NCBI RefSeq assembly: GCF_014203015.1
Contig: NZ_JACHIB010000003.1
Location: forward strand, 170,680-234,679
Direction: 5' to 3'
Length of the DNA stretch: 64,000 nucleotides
DNA from: Castellaniella defragrans
GTDB taxonomy: Bacteria > Pseudomonadota > Gammaproteobacteria > Burkholderiales > Burkholderiaceae_B
Of the stretch, positions 56,504 through 64,000 are shown piece by piece. Within the stretch, counting starts at the first letter, position 1; each line of letters starts with the position of its first letter. The notes beneath the pieces were generated by a model, which had not been told where the DNA came from, did no database searches, and saw only the letters and a list, made by a program, of their open reading frames with translations. A program made the translations under genes and the position numbers.

Positions 56504-57244
56504 ATGGATCGGATCGCACTCGTGACCGGCGCCGGCCAGGGCCTGGGGCTCGCCATCGCCGGGCGCCTGCACTCGGCGGGATTCCAGGTGGCCGTCACGG
56601 ACCACCGGCTGGATATGGCGCAGCGGGCGGCGGCGCAGATCGACGCCCGCGGCGAAGGCGTGCTGCCCCTGCGCCTGGACGTGACGCGCAAGGAAGACTT
56701 CGAGGCGGCGCTGGCCGCCGTCCTGCAGCGCTGGGGCGGTCTGCAGGTCCTGGTCAACAACGCCGCCATGACCAAGGCCACGCCCGTGATGGAGATCGGC
56801 CCCGAGGAATTCGACGCGGTGCTGGCCACCAACCTGCGCGGCACGCTGTTCGGCTGCCAGGTCATGGGCGCCCACATGGCCGAGGCCGGCTACGGGCGGC
56901 TGATCAACATGGGCTCGCTGGCCGGCCAGAACGGCGGCACGGCCACCGGCGCGCACTATGCCTGCTCGAAAGGCGCGATCATCACGCTCACCAAGATCTT
57001 CGCGCGCGAGCTGGGCCCGCGCGGCGTCACGGCCAACGCCATCTCGCCCGGCCCGATGGACCTGCCCTCGGTGCATGCGCTCGTCCCGCCGGAGAAGCTG
57101 GAGCAGATCGTGCAGGGCATCCCCGTGCGGCGCCTGGGCGACCCCCAGTTCGTCGCCGACCTGGTGGTGCGGCTCGCCTCGGAGGACGCCGGCTTCGTCA
57201 ACGGCGCCAACTGGGACGTCAATGGCGGACTTTTCATGCGCTAG
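56504..57244 (+). CDS. iacE: SDR oxidoreductase (IacE-like)
   Basis: A 246-residue classical short-chain dehydrogenase with VTGAGQGLGLAIAGRL, NNAAMTKATP, the serine in NMGSLAGQNG and YACSK. In classical iac clusters IacE is an SDR acting on the oxidised IAA intermediate leading to dioxindole-3-acetate. The same gene order (A, B, E, G) here supports that role, though the SDR family alone does not define a substrate. Confidence 0.8.
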   Translation: MDRIALVTGAGQGLGLAIAGRLHSAGFQVAVTDHRLDMAQRAAAQIDARGEGVLPLRLDVTRKEDFEAALAAVLQRWGGLQVLVNNAAMTKATPVMEIGPEEFDAVLATNLRGTLFGCQVMGAHMAEAGYGRLINMGSLAGQNGGTATGAHYACSKGAIITLTKIFARELGPRGVTANAISPGPMDLPSVHALVPPEKLEQIVQGIPVRRLGDPQFVADLVVRLASEDAGFVNGANWDVNGGLFMR

Positions 57245-57307
57245 CCGCCGCGCGGCGCGGACGGATGCGGGGCGGCCCGCGCAATCGAATCCCCGAAGGA
57301 GCGGATC

Positions 57308-57913
57308 ATGAACGTGAACGAATTTCGGATTGCGGCACCCACGCCAGAGCCGATCGCCTGGCGCTGGACGTGCGAGATGGACGATCAGGAGAGCACCATG
57401 GCAGATGCAGACGCATTCCGCAACGCGATGGCCCTGCTGGCCGGCGCGGTCAACATCATCACCACCGACGGCCCCAGCGGCCTGGCCGGCTTCACCGCGA
57501 CCGCGGTGTGCAGCGTCACGGACCAGCCGCCCACGCTGCTGGTCTGCATGAACCGCTCGTCCTTCGCGCACCGGTTCTTCGAGGGCAACAACGTGCTGTG
57601 CGTCAACGTGCTGGGCGCGGCGAACAAGGAAGCGCCGGCGCTGTTCGCGGACCGCAACGTCCAGATGGAGGACCGCTTCGCCCGCGTCCAGTGGAGCCGG
57701 CTCGCCACCGGCAGCCCGCTGATCGACGGCGCCGTGGTCAGCTTCGACTGCCGCATCAAGAACACCAGCGTGGTCGGCTCGCACAGCATCTTCCTCTGCG
57801 AGGTGCAGGACATCCGGCGCGGCGAGGCGCAGGGCGGGCTGGTGTATTTCAACCGCGACTACCATCCGGTGGGCTTCGGCGAGCCGCCGGTCCCGCCGGC
57901 CAGGAAGAATTGA
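57308..57913 (+). CDS. iacG: Flavin reductase (IacG-like)
   Basis: A flavin reductase-like FMN-binding protein with the split-barrel core: NAMALLAGAVNIITTDG, GFTATAVCSVTDQPPTLLVCMNR, and HSIFLCEV. It would supply reduced flavin to the IacA-like oxygenase. Two starts are plausible: ATG 57308 (GAAGGAG upstream), giving 201 residues with a 30-residue hydrophilic leader, and ATG 57398 (AGGAGAG upstream), giving the standard 171-residue core. Both have good ribosome-binding sites. Confidence 0.86.
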   Translation: MNVNEFRIAAPTPEPIAWRWTCEMDDQESTMADADAFRNAMALLAGAVNIITTDGPSGLAGFTATAVCSVTDQPPTLLVCMNRSSFAHRFFEGNNVLCVNVLGAANKEAPALFADRNVQMEDRFARVQWSRLATGSPLIDGAVVSFDCRIKNTSVVGSHSIFLCEVQDIRRGEAQGGLVYFNRDYHPVGFGEPPVPPARKN

Positions 57914-58083
57914 TGCGCGGCCCGACCGAGGCGCGCTCGAGGCGCGGTCCGCCGCGCGGTGCGGCCCCGTGCGCCGGCCGGGTTCCGGATCGGCAGGACG
58001 ATCGGCAGGACGATTGACAGGTATTTACTTTACAAGTAAATTAAATACAAATAAATTAAACCCGAGATACCAGGAGACATGAG
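57914..58083 (+). promoter_or_regulatory. Promoter and operator of the aminobenzoyl-CoA operon
   Basis: TTGACA (58014-58019), 17 bp, TAAATT (58037-58042) form a near-consensus promoter identical in both hexamers to the one at 36.0 kb. A perfect palindrome ATTTACTT-TAC-AAGTAAAT (58023-58041) covers the spacer and -10. AAATAAATTAAA follows, as at 36 kb. Just upstream a 12-bp unit GATCGGCAGGAC is repeated in tandem (57988-57999, 58000-58011). A MarR operator is the best reading. CAGGAGA precedes the ATG. Confidence 0.75.
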
Positions 58084-60492
58084 ATGAAGATCGTTTGCAT
58101 CGGTGGCGGGCCGGCTGGTCTGTATCTGGCCCTGCTCATGAAGAAGCTGGACGCGCGGCACGAGATCGTCGTGGTCGAGCGCAACCGGCCCTACGACACG
58201 TTCGGCTGGGGGGTGGTGTTCTCCGACGCCACCATGGACAACATGCGGCAGTGGGACCGCGAGACGGCCGACGAGATCCAGGAGGCCTTCAACCACTGGG
58301 ACGACATCGAACTGCGCTTCAAGGGCCGCACCATCCGCTCGGGCGGCCACGGCTTCGTGGGCATCGGCCGCAAGAAGCTGCTGAACATCCTGCAGGCGCG
58401 CTGCGAGCAACTGGGCGTGGAGCTGGTCTTCGAGACCGAGGTGGACTCCGACGAGGACTATCCGGACGCGGACCTGATCATCGCCAGCGACGGCATCTTC
58501 TCCAAGATCCGGGGCAAGTACGCCGACACCTTCCAGCCGGACATCGTCACGCGGCCGAACCGCTACATCTGGCTGGGCACGAACAAGCTCTACGACGCCT
58601 TCACCTTCGACTTCCGCAAGACCGAGCACGGCTGGTTCCAGGCGCACATCTACAAGTTCGACGAGAAGACCACCACCTTCATCGTCGAGTGCCCCGAGCA
58701 CGTCTGGCTGGCGCACGGCCTGGACAAGGCCGACCAGCAGCAGTCGATCGCCTTCTGCGAAAAACTGTTCGACGAGGGCAACCTGGAAGGCGCGAAGCTG
58801 ATGACCAACGCGCGCCACCTGCGCGGGGCCGCGTGGCTGAACTTCCAGCGCGTGGTGTGCGGACAGTGGTGGCTGAAGAACGCGCACGGCAGCCACGTCG
58901 TGCTGATGGGCGACGCGGTGCACACGGCGCACTTCGCCATCGGCTCGGGCACCAAGCTGGCGATCGAGGACGCCATCGAGCTCACGCGCCAGTTCCAGCT
59001 GCTGGGCGACGACGCGGCGCACATTCCCGAGGTGCTGGCCGCCTACCAGGAAGCGCGCCGCATCGAGACCCTGCGCCTGCAGAACGCGGCCTGGAACGCG
59101 ATGGAATGGTTCGAGGTCTGCGGCGAGCGCTATTGCGACCAGTTCGAGCCCGAGCAGCTCATGTATTCCATGCTGACGCGCAGCCAGCGCATCAGCCATG
59201 AAAACCTGCGTCTGCGCGACAAGGAATGGCTGGAGGGCTACGAGCGCTGGTTCGCCGAGCGCGCCCGCGCGCCCGCGCCGGCCGGCCGCGCCACGCCGCC
59301 CATGTTCACCCCCTGGACGGTGCGCGGCCTGACGCTCAAGAACCGCGTCGTGGTCTCGCCCATGGCCCAGTACTCGGCGGTGGACGGCACGGTGGGCGAC
59401 TATCACCTGGTGCACCTGGGCGCGCGCGCGCAGGGCGGCGCCGGCCTGGTGTTCGCCGAGATGACCTGCGTGAGCGCCGAAGGCCGCATCACCCCCGGCT
59501 GCCCCGGGCTGTACAAGCCCGAGCACACGGCGGGGTTCAAGCGCATCGCCGACTGGATCCACGAACACACCGACGCCAGGTTCGGCATCCAGATCGGCCA
59601 CGCCGGCGCCAAGGCGTCCACGCGCCGGGCCTGGGACGGCATCGACCAGCCGCTGCCGGAGGGCAACTGGCCCCTGATCTCGGCCTCGCCGCAGCAGTAC
59701 CTGGAAGGCGTGAGCCAGGTCTCGCGGGCCATGACGCGGGAGGACATGGACGCGGTCAAGGCGCAGTTCGTGGCCTCGGCGCGCGCCGCCGACGAGGCGG
59801 GCGCCGACTGGCTGGAGCTGCACTGCGCCCACGGCTACCTGCTGTCGTCCTTCATCTCGCCGCTGACCAATCAGCGCACGGACGAGTACGGCGGTCCGCT
59901 CGCCAACCGGCTGCGCTATCCGCTGGAGGTGTTCGAGGCGGTGCGCGCGGTCTGGCCGCAGCACAAGCCGATGTCGGTGCGCATCTCCGCGCACGACTGG
60001 GTCGAGGGCGGCATCACGCCCGCCGACGCGGTGGAAGTCGCCCGCGCCTTCAAGGCGGCCGGCGCGGACATGATCGACGTGTCCTCGGGGCAGGTGAGCA
60101 AGCGGGAAAAGCCGGTCTACGGGCGCATGTTCCAGACGCCCTTCGCCGACCGGATCCGCCAGGAGGCGGGCATTCCCACGATCGCGGTGGGCGCGATCAG
60201 CGAGGCCGACCACGTCAACAGCATCCTGGCCGCCGGCCGCGCGGACCTGTGCGCGGTGGCGCGCCCGCACCTGGCCAATCCGGCCTGGACCCTGACCGAG
60301 GCCGCCAAGATCGGCTACATCGGCGTCCAATGGCCCCGGCAGTACCGCACGGCCAAGCAGCAGATGGAAAGCAATTTCGCGCGGGAAAAGGCCGCGCAGG
60401 CGGCCGCCGTGGCGGCGAGCGCCATCCACCAGCCGGCCGCTCCGGCGGGGGGCGCCCTGCACGAGCCGGCCGTCGCGGCGGGGAGCGTCTGA
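58084..60492 (+). CDS. 2-Aminobenzoyl-CoA monooxygenase/reductase (salicylyl-CoA 5-hydroxylase family)
   Basis: An 802-residue two-domain flavoprotein. Residues 1-395 form an FAD monooxygenase with [26 protein letters not shown] and a [14 protein letters not shown] motif. Residues 405-765 form an old-yellow-enzyme domain with [31 protein letters not shown] and [16 protein letters not shown]. This fusion is the known enzyme that hydroxylates and then reduces 2-aminobenzoyl-CoA to a non-aromatic 2-amino-5-oxocyclohexenyl-CoA, with salicylyl-CoA 5-hydroxylase as a close relative. The following beta-oxidation genes and RidA favour the aminobenzoyl substrate. An Ala-rich C-terminal tail follows. 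Confidence 0.9.
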   Translation: MKIVCIGGGPAGLYLALLMKKLDARHEIVVVERNRPYDTFGWGVVFSDATMDNMRQWDRETADEIQEAFNHWDDIELRFKGRTIRSGGHGFVGIGRKKLLNILQARCEQLGVELVFETEVDSDEDYPDADLIIASDGIFSKIRGKYADTFQPDIVTRPNRYIWLGTNKLYDAFTFDFRKTEHGWFQAHIYKFDEKTTTFIVECPEHVWLAHGLDKADQQQSIAFCEKLFDEGNLEGAKLMTNARHLRGAAWLNFQRVVCGQWWLKNAHGSHVVLMGDAVHTAHFAIGSGTKLAIEDAIELTRQFQLLGDDAAHIPEVLAAYQEARRIETLRLQNAAWNAMEWFEVCGERYCDQFEPEQLMYSMLTRSQRISHENLRLRDKEWLEGYERWFAERARAPAPAGRATPPMFTPWTVRGLTLKNRVVVSPMAQYSAVDGTVGDYHLVHLGARAQGGAGLVFAEMTCVSAEGRITPGCPGLYKPEHTAGFKRIADWIHEHTDARFGIQIGHAGAKASTRRAWDGIDQPLPEGNWPLISASPQQYLEGVSQVSRAMTREDMDAVKAQFVASARAADEAGADWLELHCAHGYLLSSFISPLTNQRTDEYGGPLANRLRYPLEVFEAVRAVWPQHKPMSVRISAHDWVEGGITPADAVEVARAFKAAGADMIDVSSGQVSKREKPVYGRMFQTPFADRIRQEAGIPTIAVGAISEADHVNSILAAGRADLCAVARPHLANPAWTLTEAAKIGYIGVQWPRQYRTAKQQMESNFAREKAAQAAAVAASAIHQPAAPAGGALHEPAVAAGSV

Positions 60493-61263
60493 ATGAGCGC
60501 GGAGACGCTCGGGCGCCATGTCCTGGTCACCGGCGGCGGCCGCGGCATCGGGGCGGCCGTCGCCCTGCGGCTGGCGGCCGACGGCTGGCGCGTGACGGTG
60601 CTGGGGCGCAGCCCCGAACCGGTCCGTGCCCTGGCGGCGCGCGATCCCGGGCGCCTGCACGCCGTGACCGCCGACGTGGCCGACGCGCAGCAGGTCGCCC
60701 GCGCGCTGGCCGACGCCCAGGCGCGCTTCGGCCCGGTGCAGGCGCTGGTGAACAACGCCGGCCAGGCGGAAAGCGCGCCCTTCCTGAAGACCGGCGCCGA
60801 GCTGTGGCAGCGCATGCTGGCGGTGAACCTGACCGGGGTGATGATCTGCACGCAGGCCGTCCTGCCCGGCATGCTGGAAGCCGGCTGGGGCCGCATCGTC
60901 AACGTGGCGAGCACGGCCGGGCTGGCGGGCTACGCCTACGTGTCGGCCTATTGCGCCGCCAAGCACGGCGTGATCGGCCTGACGCGCGCGCTCGCCCTGG
61001 AACTGGCGGCCCGGGGCGTCACCGTGAATGCGGTCTGCCCCGGCTACACCGATACCGACATCGTGCGCGAGGGCATCGCGCGCGTGGTGGCGAAGACCGG
61101 CCGCGATCCGCAGGACGTGCGCGCCGAGTTCGTCAAGACCAATCCGCAGGGCCGCCTGGTGGCGCCCGAGGAAGTGGCCGATGCCGTGGCGTGGCTGTGC
61201 GGCGAGGGGGCCGGCGCGGTCACCGGACTGTCGCTTCCCGTCTGCGGCGGCGAGGTCATGTAG
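60493..61263 (+). CDS. SDR dehydrogenase of the ring-cleavage/beta-oxidation set
   Basis: A 256-residue SDR with [39 protein letters not shown] and YCAAK; the C-terminal CGGEV is typical of 3-hydroxyacyl-CoA/acetoacetyl-CoA reductase-like members. Its ATG directly follows the stop of the monooxygenase/reductase gene. It likely oxidises a hydroxyacyl-CoA intermediate made after dearomatisation. Confidence 0.86.
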   Translation: MSAETLGRHVLVTGGGRGIGAAVALRLAADGWRVTVLGRSPEPVRALAARDPGRLHAVTADVADAQQVARALADAQARFGPVQALVNNAGQAESAPFLKTGAELWQRMLAVNLTGVMICTQAVLPGMLEAGWGRIVNVASTAGLAGYAYVSAYCAAKHGVIGLTRALALELAARGVTVNAVCPGYTDTDIVREGIARVVAKTGRDPQDVRAEFVKTNPQGRLVAPEEVADAVAWLCGEGAGAVTGLSLPVCGGEVM

Positions 61264-61306
61264 CCCGATGGCGCGTCCCCGCGCGCAACGACGAGGAGAA
61301 TCCCCG

Positions 61307-62161
61307 ATGAGTGACGACCATACCGATCCCCGGCTGCTGGCCGGCAATCGCCGCCCCATGGCCGGCTACCAAGCGACCCACTTCCTGTGGACGGTGGAGC
61401 AGGGCGTGGCGACGATCACGCTGAACCGCCCCGAACGCAAGAATCCGCTGACCTTCGACAGCTACGCCGAGCTGCGGGACCTGTTCCACCGCCTGAAATG
61501 GGCCGACGACGTGAAGGCCGTGGTGGTCGCCGGCGCCGGCGGCAACTTCAGCTCGGGTGGCGACGTGCACGACATCATCGGCCCGCTGGTGCGGCTCAAG
61601 GCGCCGGAACTGCTGATGTTCACCCGCATGACGGGCGAGCTGGTCAAGACCATGCGCGCCTGCCCGCAGCCCATCGTCGCGGCGGTGGACGGCGTGTGCG
61701 CCGGGGCGGGCGCCATCGTCGCCATGGCCTCGGACCTGCGCCTGGGCACCGCGCGCAGCAAGACGGCTTTCCTGTTCAACCGCGTCGGCCTGGCCGGCTG
61801 CGACATGGGCGCCTGCGCCATCCTGCCGCGCATCGTGGGCCAGGGCCGCGCGAGCGAGCTGCTCTACACCGGCCGCAGCCTGGGCGGCGAGGAAGGCGAG
61901 CGCTGGGGGTTCTTCAACCGCCTGTGCGAGCCCGAGGCCCTGCTGGCCGACGCGCAGGCGCTGGCGGCGCAGCTCACCCAGGGCCCCAGCTTCGCCAACG
62001 GGATCACCAAGACCATGCTGCACCAGGAATGGGCCATGACCATCGAGCAGGCGATCGAGGCCGAGGCCCAGGCCCAGGCGCTGTGCATGCTGACCCAGGA
62101 TTTCACGCGCGCCTACGAGGCCTTCGTGGCCAGGCGGCAGCCGGTCTTCGAGGGGAACTGA
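61307..62161 (+). CDS. Enoyl-CoA hydratase/isomerase family protein
   Basis: A 284-residue crotonase. The oxyanion-hole sequences are [12 protein letters not shown] and [18 protein letters not shown], with [15 protein letters not shown] at the start and [18 protein letters not shown] after. The catalytic position, where hydratases have glutamate, falls in the GCDMGA segment, so a different reaction such as ring hydrolysis is conceivable. ATG 61307 with GAGGAGAA upstream is chosen; longer in-frame sequence lies inside the SDR. The next gene starts 1 bp after its stop. Confidence 0.88.
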   Translation: MSDDHTDPRLLAGNRRPMAGYQATHFLWTVEQGVATITLNRPERKNPLTFDSYAELRDLFHRLKWADDVKAVVVAGAGGNFSSGGDVHDIIGPLVRLKAPELLMFTRMTGELVKTMRACPQPIVAAVDGVCAGAGAIVAMASDLRLGTARSKTAFLFNRVGLAGCDMGACAILPRIVGQGRASELLYTGRSLGGEEGERWGFFNRLCEPEALLADAQALAAQLTQGPSFANGITKTMLHQEWAMTIEQAIEAEAQAQALCMLTQDFTRAYEAFVARRQPVFEGN

Positions 62162-62162
62162 G

Positions 62163-63334
<1,172 letters not shown>

Positions 63335-63338
<4 letters not shown>

Positions 63339-63781
63339 ACGCCGCGCCCGCCGCTTCCTCCCGCGCCGCGTGCTTCGCGCGCGACTACCCGATCCGCTTC
63401 TCGCACTGCGATCCGGCCGGCATCGTGTTCTTCCCGCAGTACCTGGTGCTGTTCAACCAGCTGGTCGAGGACTGGTTCAACGAAGGCCTGGGCATTTCCT
63501 ACGCGCATCTGCTGGGGCCGCGCCGCATCGGCCTGCCCATCGTCCGCCTGGAATGCGATTTCCGCGCCATCGGCCGGATGGGCGAGACGCTGCGCTTTGC
63601 CCTGGCCGTCGAGCGGGTCGGAGGCAAGTCGCTGACGCTGGCGCTGGAAGCCAGCGGAGACGGGGTGCTGCGGGTCGCCTCGCGCCAGGTCCTGGTGTTC
63701 ACGGACCTGGAGACCCATCGCGCCATCGCCTTGCCCGAGGACGTCCGCGCCGCCCTGGCGGCGGGCGCCCCGGCGGCGTAG
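63335..63781 (+). CDS. Acyl-CoA thioesterase (4-hydroxybenzoyl-CoA thioesterase type)
   Basis: A 148-residue hot-dog enzyme with [16 protein letters not shown], where the Asp is the catalytic residue, and [11 protein letters not shown] after it. It may release trapped aryl-CoA or a dead-end thioester. Its ATG overlaps the dehydrogenase stop by 4 bp. The substrate is inferred from context only. Confidence 0.88.
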
Positions 63782-63842
63782 CGCGGCTTTCGTTTCGTTG
63801 GGCTTTCGTTTCGTTGTTTCGTTGCTGACAAGGAGTTTTCCC

Positions 63843-64000
63843 ATGCAGATCCTGCTCCCCCCCGGCTGGCCGCGGCCCAAGGGATATTCCAATGGGGTGG
63901 CCGTGCGCGGCCGCATGGTGTTCGTGGCGGGCATGATCGGCTGGGATGCGCACGGCCGCTTCCACACGGACGACATGGCCGGCCAGGTGCGCCAGGCGCT
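63843..64000 (+). CDS. RidA/YjgF-family enamine/imine deaminase (truncated by window edge)
   Basis: The ATG at 63843 (AAGGAG upstream) opens a frame reading MQILLPPGWPRPKGYSNGVA and then VFVAGMIGWDAHG, the N-terminal half of a RidA protein; it runs off the right edge after about 52 codons. RidA hydrolyses reactive enamines and imines. In a 2-aminobenzoyl-CoA operon it would release the ring nitrogen as ammonia, which fits the amino-substituted, not hydroxy-substituted, substrate. Confidence 0.85.
   Translation, partial: MQILLPPGWPRPKGYSNGVAVRGRMVFVAGMIGWDAHGRFHTDDMAGQVRQA

Noticed and set aside
58030-61359. A minus-strand frame of over 1100 codons opposite the aminobenzoyl-CoA genes
   Set aside because: The plus strand carries unmistakable conserved enzymes; the minus-strand frame is His/Arg/Gly-biased and has no domain.

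Overview
The window is a very GC-rich chromosomal stretch with tightly packed operons and many 4-bp ATGA gene overlaps. The gene content points to a betaproteobacterium of the Burkholderiales, most likely Alcaligenaceae (Bordetella/Achromobacter-like). Pointers are a Bug-type tripartite tricarboxylate (TTT) receptor, the lnt-corC-ybeY-phoH-miaB order, the queA-tgt-yajC-secD-secF block and CoA-dependent aromatic catabolism. The genus cannot be fixed from the sequence alone.

Layout. 0-3.8 kb: molybdenum cofactor genes (mobA facing moaC-moaD-moaE-moaB-moeA). 3.9-7.3 kb: an MFS carrier, an EamA carrier and bioB. 7.6-8.0 kb: a tRNA-Ala, tRNA-Glu, tRNA-Asp transcription unit with its promoter and a strong terminator. 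8.1-14.9 kb: a LysR regulator divergent from a TTT transporter operon that also carries a CoA-transferase, an SDR and a MaoC hydratase. 15-18 kb: a P-type cation ATPase. 18-20.9 kb: a PAS-PAS-GGDEF-EAL protein with a degenerate EAL domain. 20.9-26.6 kb: lnt, corC, ybeY, phoH, miaB. 26.7-28.5 kb: an accessory island, an Rpn-type nuclease gene between two copies of a structured repeat. 28.5-34.2 kb: queA-tgt-yajC-secD-secF. 34.4-35.9 kb: dacB.

From 36 kb to the right edge there is about 28 kb of catabolic DNA with three MarR regulators, which I read as one system for indole-3-acetate (IAA) or related indoles. It contains an Iac-type oxidising front end (IacA, IacB, IacE, IacG homologues) but none of the Rieske dioxygenase/ferredoxin genes of classical iac clusters. 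Instead it has two acyl-CoA ligases, a thiolase-fold protein without the thiolase cysteine next to a DUF35 (OB-fold/Zn-ribbon)-SDR fusion, an isatin-hydrolase/kynurenine-formamidase-type cyclase, a two-subunit indolepyruvate:ferredoxin oxidoreductase (IorAB), a branched-chain-type ABC importer with two paralogous binding proteins, and the 2-aminobenzoyl-CoA monooxygenase/reductase with its beta-oxidation-like helpers (SDR, enoyl-CoA hydratase, acyl-CoA dehydrogenase, thioesterase, RidA).

Working hypothesis (inference): IAA is oxidised to dioxindole-3-acetate, activated to its CoA ester, split by a retro-aldolase (thiolase-like/DUF35) to isatin plus acetyl-CoA, hydrolysed to isatinate, converted by IorAB or by anthranilate plus ligase to 2-aminobenzoyl-CoA, and then dearomatised. 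Two promoters 22 kb apart (36.0 and 58.0 kb) share the same TTGACA-N17-TAAATT core and a conserved AT-rich operator, which ties the two ends of the region into one regulon.
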